NCBI GenBank assembly: GCA_964622465.1
Contig: CAZUQH010000059.1
Location: 1-5,455, forward strand
Origin: CAZUQH01 sp964622465
GTDB lineage: Bacteria > CG03 > CAZUQH01
Direction: 5' to 3'
DNA: 5,455 nt
Each line of letters begins with the position of its first letter. Position 1 is the stretch's first letter. The position numbers and the translations under genes are program-made. The notes beneath the pieces were generated by a model, which had not been told where the DNA came from, made no database searches, and saw only the letters and a program-made list of their open reading frames with translations. Below, one piece after another: positions 1 through 5,455 of this stretch.

Positions 1-6
1 CCCCCC

Positions 7-35
7 TTGACATAATATAACACTTGTGTTATAAT
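7..35 (+). promoter_or_regulatory. Consensus sigma-70 promoter of the toxin-antitoxin operon
   Basis: A perfect -35 hexamer TTGACA (7-12) and a perfect -10 hexamer TATAAT (30-35) are separated by the ideal 17 bp. The toxin start codon lies only 21 bases beyond the -10, so the leader must be short. Such a strong promoter fits an operon held down by its own antitoxin, and a palindrome overlaps the -10 element. Confidence 0.85.
16..33. promoter_or_regulatory. Palindromic operator candidate for the antitoxin
   Basis: Two perfect 8-base inverted arms, TATAACAC (16-23) and GTGTTATA (26-33), flank a 2-base centre. The palindrome fills most of the promoter spacer and runs into the -10 hexamer, so a bound dimer would block RNA polymerase. 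XRE-type antitoxins of HigBA-like modules usually bind such palindromes in their own promoter, alone or with the toxin. That this antitoxin binds here is inferred from position and symmetry. Confidence 0.7.
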
Positions 36-42
36 TAATTGT

Positions 43-49
43 AGGAGGG
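43..49 (+). promoter_or_regulatory. Ribosome binding site fixing the TTG start of the toxin
   Basis: AGGAGGG lies 7 bases before a TTG codon at 57. This strong Shine-Dalgarno sequence supports TTG as the real start, and the protein then begins MKIEFYPDG, a typical first beta-strand for this toxin family. Confidence 0.75.
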
Positions 50-56
50 CCCGGCA

Positions 57-407
57 TTGAAAATAGAATTTTATCCAGATGGCGATACCGGACCAGTCAG
101 AGAATACCTTGACAGGTTACGTTTGAATCCACATCGCAGGAATGCTTGTGCAAGAATTGTAGCTGATCTTGCCATCTTGGAATCCGAAGGGTTATTATCT
201 CGTCAAGTTACAATTAGGAGAGTGATTGGCATTAAAGGTTCGGTGTGGGAATTAAAACGCCGATATGAAAATATACAATACAGAATCTATTTTTGCATCA
301 AGAAAAATACGATATGGCTTTTGCATTTTCTTGAAAAGAAGACAGGTAAAATTCCTAAGTCAGACCTGAAGAGAATTTCACGCAGAGCGAGGGAGGTTAT
401 GAAATGA
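57..407 (+). CDS. RelE/HigB-type toxin (phage-derived Gp49-like family)
   Basis: This 116-residue protein has the length and layout of RelE/ParE-superfamily toxins of the Gp49-like/HigB group, many of which cut mRNA on the ribosome. An N-terminal strand (MKIEFYP) and two helices (about 13-46) are followed by the family core: WELK (64-67), YRIYF (75-79) and LLHFLEKKTGKIPKSDL (88-104). The last block closely matches the family pattern LLHxFxKKTxKxPxxE. The many basic residues (R54, R55, K60, K67, R68, R69, R76, K94, K95) suit RNA binding. The start is TTG with a strong ribosome site. Toxin-first order is typical of HigBA-type modules. It overlaps the antitoxin by ATGA (404-407). No truncation or frameshift is seen. 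The family call is secure; mRNA cleavage is inferred from the family. Confidence 0.88.
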   Translation: MKIEFYPDGDTGPVREYLDRLRLNPHRRNACARIVADLAILESEGLLSRQVTIRRVIGIKGSVWELKRRYENIQYRIYFCIKKNTIWLLHFLEKKTGKIPKSDLKRISRRAREVMK

Positions 408-769
408 GGAGAAAAAGGAGTGGTTTTGAAAAGTATCTGGATAATACCATAAAAGAAGACCCGCGGTTCGCGCAAGATTTGCTTGATGCTATCTCTCAGG
501 AACCTGTCGCTACTCAACTCAGGGTTCTTAGGCATTTCCGTGGACTGTCTCAAGTAATGTTAGGCAAGAAAGCAAAGCTACTCCAGCCGGAACTTGCACG
601 GCTTGAAAGTATCCGCTCCAATCCTCGCCTGAGTACTCTGGAGCATCTGGCTGACCAGCTTGATGCAAAACTCGAATTAGTTCCAAAAGAATTACTTTCA
701 TTTCTGGCAATGCAACGCCTACGGGTGTCTGGAGAGAAATACTTTACCAGAGTGGTGTATGGGAAATGA
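404..769 (+). CDS. XRE-family helix-turn-helix antitoxin (HigA-like)
   Basis: This 121-residue protein should neutralise the preceding toxin and repress the operon. An N-terminal segment (about 1-37, with the helical stretch FEKYLDNTIKEDPRFAQDLL) precedes a Cro/C1-type helix-turn-helix at about 39-93. In that domain LRVLRHFRGLSQVMLGKK leads to a likely recognition helix near QPELARLE (61-68), and STLEHLADQLDAKLELV closes the fold. A basic tail follows (94-121, ending KYFTRVVYGK) that is longer than in the shortest family members and may contact toxin or DNA. The ATG overlaps the toxin stop as ATGA, with GGGAGG (391-396) 7 bases upstream. The operator is probably the palindrome at 16-33. HTH identity is firm; the antitoxin role rests on its neighbour. 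Confidence 0.88.
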   Translation: MRRKRSGFEKYLDNTIKEDPRFAQDLLDAISQEPVATQLRVLRHFRGLSQVMLGKKAKLLQPELARLESIRSNPRLSTLEHLADQLDAKLELVPKELLSFLAMQRLRVSGEKYFTRVVYGK

Positions 770-1182
770 CAAATAAAAGAAAAGTCAGGGTCTCTGTCCT
801 TAATCTGATTCCTCTAATAACTAACAAAACGAAGAACGTTGTCGTTGCCGAACGAGTATCTCCGCGAGAGGCATTAACCCTGATTCGTAACTCATGTTCT
901 GAAAAGGGTGCTAACCTGAAAGAGTGGAGCAAAGCGATAAGGCAACACTGCGTGATTCCTACAGGCCACCCCTACAAACGTTTCTTGATGGAGAAGAGAA
1001 TCACGGAGGATAAACCACTATGGACACTTGGGTCTATTGCCTATGGCACAGAGACGCCCTGGGTCATCATAAGAGAAATCGTATGGAGTAATGGTAAGAC
1101 ATTCTTTCCTGATAAGTGGGACCGCGATTGGGCACTTAAAGCAGGCGGGAAGAATCAAACTGTAAATGAGAAACCTGAATAA
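766..1182 (+). CDS. Unrecognised third protein of the toxin-antitoxin operon
   Basis: This 138-residue protein matches no family I recognise. Its ATG overlaps the antitoxin stop as ATGA (766-769), so it is translationally coupled and belongs to the operon. No strong Shine-Dalgarno sequence is visible; only GGG at 761-763 lies upstream. The N-terminus is basic and strand-like (RKVRVSVLNLIPLI, about 5-18). A helical, mixed-charge middle follows (about 32-61). The C-terminal half is rich in tryptophan (W86, W99, W107, W118, W122), with LWTLGSIAYG (85-94) and PWVIIREIVW (98-107) suggesting beta-strands. It has no signal peptide or membrane segment, so it is probably cytosolic. It could be a third module component (modulator or chaperone) or a passenger gene. 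It does not resemble SecB, the chaperone of known three-gene modules. Confidence 0.7.
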   Translation: MTNKRKVRVSVLNLIPLITNKTKNVVVAERVSPREALTLIRNSCSEKGANLKEWSKAIRQHCVIPTGHPYKRFLMEKRITEDKPLWTLGSIAYGTETPWVIIREIVWSNGKTFFPDKWDRDWALKAGGKNQTVNEKPE

Positions 1183-1318
1183 CCGTCAGAACAAGGCGTT
1201 TCAGATTCGGTCACCAAAACGCACACTGCATAACCGCCCGCCACACAAAAAGCGCACTCCAACCGGCTCAAAGTTCAGTAAACGCTACGGCCGCCTTTCC
1301 CGCTCAAACTCAAGATAA
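1166..1318 (+). CDS. Possible small basic protein, 50 residues
   Basis: An ATG at 1166 opens a frame of 50 codons ending in TAA (1316-1318). It overlaps the end of the third operon gene by 17 bases in another frame. The product has 16 Arg/Lys, two His and no Asp or Glu, with stretches such as PPHKKRTPTGSKFSKRYGR (25-43). Arginine is mostly encoded by CGC. Such composition would suit a nucleic-acid-binding peptide. A weak purine stretch (GGGAAG, 1147-1152) lies 13 bases upstream, rather far for a ribosome site. I recognise no family. It may be a chance frame, but it covers nearly all of an otherwise empty gap. Confidence 0.35.
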   Translation: MRNLNNRQNKAFQIRSPKRTLHNRPPHKKRTPTGSKFSKRYGRLSRSNSR

Positions 1319-1341
1319 CAATGCAAGTGCCCGTTTTTTAA

Positions 1342-1370
1342 TTGACATTCTCTCAAACTGCTTGTAAAAT
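1342..1370 (+). promoter_or_regulatory. Sigma-70 promoter of the phosphatase-MATE operon
   Basis: A perfect -35 TTGACA (1342-1347) and -10 TAAAAT (1365-1370, one mismatch to consensus) are 17 bp apart. A T-rich run (1334-1341) directly upstream could act as an UP element. The phosphatase ATG is 21 bases beyond the -10, the same distance as in the toxin operon. Confidence 0.75.
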
Positions 1371-1381
1371 GGTATTTCCTT

Positions 1382-1388
1382 GGGAGAG
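1382..1388 (+). promoter_or_regulatory. Ribosome binding site that fixes the phosphatase start
   Basis: GGGAGAG sits just before the ATG at 1392. The longest frame would start at a TTG at 1380, but that codon overlaps this purine tract and has no site of its own. The ATG at 1392 is therefore preferred. Confidence 0.65.
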
Positions 1389-1391
1389 AAA

Positions 1392-1976
1392 ATGGAGAAT
1401 AGACATTGCAGATGGCTGACGTTCGGAATCGTAGGGATAGCCGCAGGATTTATTGTTGGTTATTCCATATGTGTTTTTACTTCTGGCAATTTCCATACAG
1501 TTACTCCGGGTGAATGTTATCGTTCCGGTCAGCTTACAGGAGAACAGCTCGTGGATTATCATGAAAAGTACAACATACGCAGTGTGCTGAATCTGAGAGG
1601 AGAACTTACGGAGGATAAATCGTACCAGGGGGAAATCAAAATCTGCGAGCAGCTCGGGATGAAACATTACGACGTAAAACTGTCAGCAAAAGAAGAGCCG
1701 GCTCCAGAGGCGGTTAACGAAATCCTGAATATTTTTGATACCGCACCACGACCAATACTCATACACTGTCTTGGCGGGAGCGATAGGACATCACTTGTTT
1801 CTGCAATGTGGAAAACTTGGGTGGATGACGCAAGCAAAGAAGAAGCAAAGAAGCAGATATCAATCTGGTATGGTCATATGCCATTTGGAGAAACGTCTGC
1901 AATGGACGAATTCTTTGATACATGGGCTGATGTGGTAACACAGAAACAGGACCTTCAGTTTGAATATGCAAATTGA
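1392..1976 (+). CDS. Membrane-anchored cysteine-dependent (dual-specificity-type) phosphatase
   Basis: This 194-residue protein belongs to the cysteine-dependent protein tyrosine/dual-specificity phosphatase superfamily. The signature CX5R loop is HCLGGSDRT (125-133): Cys126 is the expected nucleophile and Arg132 the phosphate-binding residue. The family N-terminal elements are present: YRSGQLTGEQL (43-53) and the strand SVLNLRGE (64-71). Asp94, about 32 residues before the cysteine, is a possible general acid. A single hydrophobic segment (about 8-30) follows a basic start, MENRHCR; the positive-inside rule puts the catalytic domain outside the cytoplasm. This segment could also be an uncleaved signal anchor. 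Substrate is unknown and could be phosphoprotein, lipid or other phosphate ester. It probably shares an mRNA with the exporter gene 37 bases downstream. Confidence 0.8.
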   Translation: MENRHCRWLTFGIVGIAAGFIVGYSICVFTSGNFHTVTPGECYRSGQLTGEQLVDYHEKYNIRSVLNLRGELTEDKSYQGEIKICEQLGMKHYDVKLSAKEEPAPEAVNEILNIFDTAPRPILIHCLGGSDRTSLVSAMWKTWVDDASKEEAKKQISIWYGHMPFGETSAMDEFFDTWADVVTQKQDLQFEYAN

Positions 1977-2013
1977 GCAAATCCTTTCACGATAACATTT
2001 CACGTAAACTCAA

Positions 2014-3423
2014 ATGCCACCAAGAGAAAGAAAAACGTTCACGCACATAACTCAAGGGATTCTGGGGCGCGTCATATGGAAGATATCTCTTCCTATGATA
2101 GGAGCCGCATTGCTTCAGGACCTGTTCTCATTAGTTGACCTCTTCTTTGTCGGGCGGCTCGGGCATATTGCCGTTGCCGCACTTTCTATTTCCGGCGCAG
2201 TCGTATCCATACTTATTATGTTCGGTATCGGTATAGCGACTGGTACTACTGCGCTTGTAGGGCATTTTGTCGGAAAAGGGGATTACGAATCTGCCGATAA
2301 CACGATATTTCAGGCAATCGTGTTTTCCGTTATCTGTTCAGTTGTTATGGTTTTTGTCGGGCTCTTTTTGGCAGAACCGCTTCTGCGTTTATTTGGCGCA
2401 AGTGGTGAAATTATCGCGCCTGCCGTTGATTACCTCCGCATAACTTTCGTAGGTTCTATTTTTATTTTTCTCTACATGTCACTCAGTCAGGGCTTGAGCG
2501 GTTCTGGTGACGTTAAGACACCCGTAAAAATCCTGGTGATTGCCAATATTCTGAACATAATCCTGGACCCCCTCCTTATATTTGGTATCGGCCCTTTTCC
2601 TGCGATGGGAGTCGCTGGTTCTGCTTTTGCAACAGTGGCTACACGTGCGGTAGGGCTCGGAATTCTTTTCTATCATATGGCTTTTAGCAGAAGTTCGGCA
2701 ATCCATCTCCATCGCGGCATTTATAAAGTGAATTTCAGAATAATGGGAAGAATAATTAACATAGGTATGTTTGCTTCGCTTCAGGAACTTCTGAGGGATA
2801 TTTCCTATTTGCTTTTGATGCGCCTCGTTACGTCTTTTGGCCCGGTTGTTTTGGCTGCTTACGGAATCGGTCAAAGATTAAGAATGGCAATAATGGTTCC
2901 CGGGATGGGGATGGCAAACGCAACAGGAATTGTTATGGCACAAAACCTCGGTTCGGGACAACGGGATAGAGCACACAAAGCTGGCTGGGCAGCAGTTCGC
3001 CTGTACGAGTTTATCGCAATCCCTACAGGGATTCTGTTTTTGCTCTTCGCACCTCGGTTAATCGGGATATTCTCAAGTAACTTTGAGGTTATCAAAGAAG
3101 GTGCAAGTTTCCTTCGCTGGACTGCATTGACATTTCCGTTCCTTGCATTTGCACTGGTCCTTTCTAATGGGATAAATGGAGTAGGAGACACGATTGCGCC
3201 AGCAGTTATGACTGCCTGCTTTCAGCTCGGCATGAGGATTCCACTGTGCTATATTTTCGCGCATGGTGCAGGATTTGGCTCAACCGGAATATGGATTGGT
3301 TTCAATTTGCCTATCGTGCTGCAGGCACTTGTCATGGTCTGGTATTTCAGGCGGGGTTTCTGGGAGAAAAGATACTTACGACATCGGCGCATACTGGAAG
3401 AAGAGCCGGAGCACATTCACTGA
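2014..3423 (+). CDS. MATE-family multidrug/cation antiporter
   Basis: This 469-residue integral membrane protein has the normal length and about 12 hydrophobic helices of MATE exporters, which expel drugs or metabolites in exchange for Na+ or H+. The N-terminus shows the family start ITQGILGRVIWKISLPMIG (12-30) and VDLFFVGRLG (41-50). GTTALVGHFVGKGD (77-90) lies in the first MatE repeat. The second repeat carries AQNLGSGQRDRA (309-320), the equivalent block. The ATG at 2014 has no clear Shine-Dalgarno sequence, but family alignment by eye supports it, and translation may follow from the phosphatase upstream. The hydrophobic part ends near VLQALVMVWYF. The last 20 or so residues (FWEKRYLRHRRILEEEPEHIH) overlap the start of another coding signal in a different frame, so this tail may not be original. 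Substrate cannot be predicted. Confidence 0.92.
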   Translation: MPPRERKTFTHITQGILGRVIWKISLPMIGAALLQDLFSLVDLFFVGRLGHIAVAALSISGAVVSILIMFGIGIATGTTALVGHFVGKGDYESADNTIFQAIVFSVICSVVMVFVGLFLAEPLLRLFGASGEIIAPAVDYLRITFVGSIFIFLYMSLSQGLSGSGDVKTPVKILVIANILNIILDPLLIFGIGPFPAMGVAGSAFATVATRAVGLGILFYHMAFSRSSAIHLHRGIYKVNFRIMGRIINIGMFASLQELLRDISYLLLMRLVTSFGPVVLAAYGIGQRLRMAIMVPGMGMANATGIVMAQNLGSGQRDRAHKAGWAAVRLYEFIAIPTGILFLLFAPRLIGIFSSNFEVIKEGASFLRWTALTFPFLAFALVLSNGINGVGDTIAPAVMTACFQLGMRIPLCYIFAHGAGFGSTGIWIGFNLPIVLQALVMVWYFRRGFWEKRYLRHRRILEEEPEHIH

Positions 3424-3475
3424 CCAGGAATTGCGCGATAAAACTTTTTCGTGGCTTTATCCGGGCGATAGTGAA

Positions 3476-3946
3476 ATGCTGAACAACAGTAGTAAATTCA
3501 TAGAGAATGATTACCATCAGCGCGTTGATATTGTCTGGGATGCAAGCGGCAAGTTACTTGCGCGCAAGGAAGCGGACGAGTATGATACTCCCGGATTTGA
3601 AGTCGCCGATTTCAACTGGTATGTAGTTGAAACAGCGCTCCCATGGAAGGTATTCGGCCTTGATGGCCCGCCGGCGGGTGAGACGTGGCGTTTTGTCGTA
3701 GCAATTGGTCAGCAAGATGGCGATGTATTCCGTGAAATTGAAGAAGTTGAGACCGATTGGCACGGCGGCGGCGGTGAGACCAGTGATATAGATGGCCCGG
3801 ACCCGGACGTTTATGACCTTGCTGGTGCTGGCAAGAAAACCCAGGAGGCAGAACTTGGCTCATTTGACCCTTATGGTCAACCGGGCGACCCCGACGCTTT
3901 TGCCACAATCAAGGACTCATACCTGACGGTACTATTTGCAAAATAG
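3476..3946 (+). CDS. Truncated DOMON-like/glucodextranase-C-type domain protein (probable gene remnant)
   Basis: From the ATG at 3476 this encodes 156 residues resembling the C-terminal half of the glucodextranase C-terminal (DOMON-like, Ig/SLH-like) module, a beta-sandwich found at the end of exported starch- and glucan-degrading enzymes. Visible elements are RVDIVWDASGK (16-26), YVVETALPWKVFGL (49-62), WRFVVAIGQQDGD (71-83), the acidic stretch DIDGPDPDVYDL (104-115), TQEAELGSFDP (122-132) and a closing strand FATIKDSYLTV (142-152). The acidic loops may bind Ca2+. There is no signal peptide, catalytic domain or first half of the module, and no good ribosome site. The same frame reads as plausible protein back to about 3365 (DTYDIGAYWKKS), inside the MATE gene, and is open from 3263. 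I read it as a 5'-truncated remnant. Family call by eye only. Confidence 0.6.
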   Translation: MLNNSSKFIENDYHQRVDIVWDASGKLLARKEADEYDTPGFEVADFNWYVVETALPWKVFGLDGPPAGETWRFVVAIGQQDGDVFREIEEVETDWHGGGGETSDIDGPDPDVYDLAGAGKKTQEAELGSFDPYGQPGDPDAFATIKDSYLTVLFAK

Positions 3947-3968
3947 TAAGTAAACACAAGGCCAAAAA

Positions 3969-3992
3969 CGCTATCTTTCTCCCTGGATAGCG
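3969..3992 (-). terminator. Possible minus-strand intrinsic terminator
   Basis: Perfect 7-base arms CGCTATC (3969-3975) and GATAGCG (3986-3992) enclose a 10-base loop. Read on the minus strand, the stem is followed directly by TTTTT (complement of 3964-3968). On the plus strand there is no T-run after the stem. No credible minus-strand gene lies upstream, so it might stop antisense transcription or be left from a lost neighbour. Confidence 0.35.
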
Positions 3993-4086
3993 GGCGTAAG
4001 CGTGTCTTTCTTGTGCTTGCCTGCATAACATAATCCTACTTTTTGTCTATTTATCAGATATTTAGCAGGGGTAATTGTCCTACCAC

Positions 4087-4116
4087 TTGACAAACAGCAG
4101 GGTCGTATAGTATAAT
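4087..4116 (+). promoter_or_regulatory. Sigma-70 promoter of the DUF4143 ATPase gene
   Basis: A perfect TTGACA (4087-4092) and a perfect TATAAT (4111-4116) are 18 bp apart. The start codon at 4134 is only 17 bases past the -10, so the mRNA leader would be about a dozen bases. TGTCC/GGACA repeats surround the promoter. Confidence 0.75.
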
Positions 4117-4117
4117 C

Positions 4118-4131
4118 TGTCCGTGAGGACA
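4118..4131 (+). promoter_or_regulatory. Small inverted repeat covering the ATPase ribosome site
   Basis: TGTCC (4118-4122) and GGACA (4127-4131) form an inverted repeat around GTGA, which in RNA would be a GNRA-type tetraloop. The presumed Shine-Dalgarno bases GAGG (4125-4128), 5 bases before the ATG, lie in the loop and 3' arm. Another TGTCC copy is at 4076-4080. It could be a protein-binding site or an RNA hairpin that limits translation. The transcription start probably falls inside it, which weakens the RNA reading. Confidence 0.4.
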
Positions 4132-4133
4132 AA

Positions 4134-5381
4134 ATGCTAATTAAACGGAATTTGTTACAAGAAATTAAAAAGTATTTGTCTGACAAAGAAGCGCTCATTA
4201 TTGTCGGTGCCAGACAGGTAGGAAAAACATGTCTTCTCAAACTGCTGATGCAACAAATTGCAGACAAATCCCCATCCTTTTATTTTGACCTGGAAGACCT
4301 GAACACTTTGAAAATCTTCAATGGGGGCGTGGAAGAGTTTATCCTGTACCTGAATTCCCTGGGCGCTCCTCAAGACAAAAAAACTTTTGTGTTCGTTGAC
4401 GAATTCCAATATATGGAAAATCCGTCCAACTTCATTAAACTATTGGTAGACCACTATTCTGAAAGAATTAAAGTAATTGCTACCGGTTCTTCGTCACTCC
4501 AAATCAAAGACAAATTTACAGATAGTATGGTAGGCAGGAAATTTGTGTTCACGCTTTATCCGCTGGATTTCAAAGAGTTTCTTTTATTCAAGGGAAAAGA
4601 AAAATTGATTGACATACTGCCTGACGAGCCATTCTCGCCACCACAAGATATACCAAACTTTTTTGACAAAGAACTTGAGAGTATAGCATCCAAGTTCTTG
4701 ATAACCGGTGGCTATCCCAGGCTCGCGCTTGAGACAGCGGCAGAAAAAATGGTCACAATACTGAAAGAGATAGTAAACACCTATGTCTACAAAGACATTC
4801 AGGGTTTTTTCGGAGAAGACGTCTACAAGTTTCATAAAGTAATAAGTATTATTGCTTCTTATGCAGGTGGACTACTTAATGTGAACGAAATTTCCTCTGT
4901 TAGTGAAATATCCCGGGGAATTTCATATCGTTACTTAAAAATACTTGAGGACTCCTTCATTGTCCATATGCTTCCACCTTACTCTACTACACACAGGCAA
5001 GAAGTAACAAAGACCCCCAAAATCTATTTCCTGGATAATGGAATTAGAAATGCAATTATTAATACCTTCACTCCGTCGGAAATCAGGCCAGACAAAGGTT
5101 ACCTTCTGGAAAATGCTGTCCTTGCAGGTTTACTCAAGCATAAAAAAATTATGGAAAATGTCTATTACTGGCGCACAAAATCAAAGGCAGAGGTAGATTT
5201 TATACTGAAAAAAGACCCTCAGGATATTATACCTATTGAAGTCAAGTGTACCGGTAAAACCACCAGGCCTCTTTTTTCATTTATGGAAAAATACGATATT
5301 AAAAAAGGGTATGTTGTATCTTCAGAAGCGTCCAAACAACAAGGCAATATCCGATTCACTCCATTCTGGTGGTTGTTATAA
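4134..5381 (+). CDS. AAA_14/DUF4143 family ATPase with PD-(D/E)xK-like C-terminus
   Basis: This complete 415-residue protein has the two-part layout of the widespread AAA_14-DUF4143 family. The N-terminal P-loop ATPase has Walker A GARQVGKT (25-32), Walker B TFVFVDEFQ (84-92) and a sensor-like strand VIATGSSSLQI (114-124). FLITGGYPRL (188-197) is the family's linker motif. A winged-helix-like part follows (about 230-280), then IYFLDNGIRNA (297-307). The DUF4143 end carries a nuclease-fold pattern: E326 in GYLLENAVL, D355 in AEVDFIL, and E369/K371 in IPIEVK. The fold suggests nucleic-acid binding or cleavage, but the family's cellular role is not established. The ATG has GAGG 5 bases upstream and its own promoter; no partner gene is within the window. 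Such genes often occur as scattered, possibly mobile paralogues. Confidence 0.9.
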   Translation: MLIKRNLLQEIKKYLSDKEALIIVGARQVGKTCLLKLLMQQIADKSPSFYFDLEDLNTLKIFNGGVEEFILYLNSLGAPQDKKTFVFVDEFQYMENPSNFIKLLVDHYSERIKVIATGSSSLQIKDKFTDSMVGRKFVFTLYPLDFKEFLLFKGKEKLIDILPDEPFSPPQDIPNFFDKELESIASKFLITGGYPRLALETAAEKMVTILKEIVNTYVYKDIQGFFGEDVYKFHKVISIIASYAGGLLNVNEISSVSEISRGISYRYLKILEDSFIVHMLPPYSTTHRQEVTKTPKIYFLDNGIRNAIINTFTPSEIRPDKGYLLENAVLAGLLKHKKIMENVYYWRTKSKAEVDFILKKDPQDIIPIEVKCTGKTTRPLFSFMEKYDIKKGYVVSSEASKQQGNIRFTPFWWLL

Positions 5382-5455
5382 AGCCACTCTAACCATACTC
5401 GCCGTTTTTGTGTATTCCTGCTGAATTTCCTAAAAACCGCAAGATTGTTATGTAA
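5382..5455. other. Downstream end of window, no recognisable feature
   Basis: After the ATPase stop there is no clear gene start, promoter or hairpin-plus-T-run terminator. A short GTGG/CCAC pairing across the stop region is too weak to call. Confidence 0.4.

Noticed and set aside
1..6. Run of six C at the left end as a possible element boundary
   Set aside because: It is too short and cut by the window edge, so nothing can be concluded without upstream sequence.
766..1182. Resemblance of the KRF and WVIIREI stretches to the chorismate lyase/UTRA fold
   Set aside because: Only a few scattered residues agree, the spacing differs, and the protein is short for the family. This was not enough for a functional call.
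1185..1322. AACAAGGCGTT motif resembling the first half of an integron attC site behind a toxin-antitoxin cassette
   Set aside because: No matching GTTRRRY-type second half with complementary arms was found within about 140 bases, and the stretch is better explained by the 50-codon open frame.
1321..1340. T-run at 1334-1339 as a terminator of the toxin-antitoxin operon
   Set aside because: The bases before the T-run form at most a 3-bp stem. The run sits directly upstream of a -35 hexamer and is more likely part of the promoter.
3246..3482. 78-codon plus-strand open frame across the end of the MATE gene
   Set aside because: It is a third-frame reading of the junction with no recognisable motif. 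The MATE and DOMON frames account for the region.
3612..3908. Minus-strand 98-codon open frame antisense to the DOMON-like gene
   Set aside because: Its low-complexity Gln/His/Arg-rich product is the expected antisense shadow of the acidic, Asp/Gly-rich plus-strand coding sequence.
3971..4267. Minus-strand 98-codon open frame
   Set aside because: It spans the plus-strand ATPase promoter and the beginning of the ATPase gene, has an unlikely composition rich in Cys, Ser and Ile, and shows no family motif.

Overview
The window looks bacterial. It has compact same-strand genes, ATGA start/stop overlaps, purine-rich Shine-Dalgarno sequences, a TTG start, and three promoters with near-consensus sigma-70 hexamers spaced 17-18 bp apart. 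All convincing genes lie on the + strand. Gene content does not fix the taxon. The mix of a toxin-antitoxin module, a MATE exporter, an orphan DOMON-like domain and a DUF4143 ATPase would suit an anaerobe or candidate-phylum genome with much accessory DNA, but that is a guess.

Region 1 (1-1318) is a toxin-antitoxin operon. A consensus promoter at 7-35, overlapped by a palindrome, drives a RelE/HigB-type toxin (57-407), an XRE-family antitoxin (404-769) and a third gene of unknown function (766-1182). Both junctions are 4-base ATGA overlaps, so the third gene is a translationally coupled member of the operon. A 50-codon, very basic open frame (1166-1318) follows and fills most of the apparent gap.

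Region 2 (1342-3423) has its own promoter and carries a membrane-anchored cysteine-dependent phosphatase (1392-1976) and a 12-helix MATE multidrug/Na+ exporter (2014-3423). They are 37 bases apart with no terminator seen, so they are probably co-transcribed.

Region 3 (about 3365-3946) is the C-terminal part of a DOMON-like, glucodextranase-C-type sugar-binding or surface module. It lacks the enzyme and signal peptide such modules normally follow. Its coding signal begins inside the 3' end of the MATE gene in another frame, which suggests a deletion junction.

Region 4 (3947-5455) has a possible minus-strand terminator, a third promoter with TGTCC/GGACA repeats, and a complete AAA_14/DUF4143 ATPase with a PD-(D/E)xK-like C-terminus (4134-5381). 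The last 74 bases show no recognisable feature.

The points most worth following up are the third toxin-antitoxin gene, the small basic frame behind it, and the MATE/DOMON junction.
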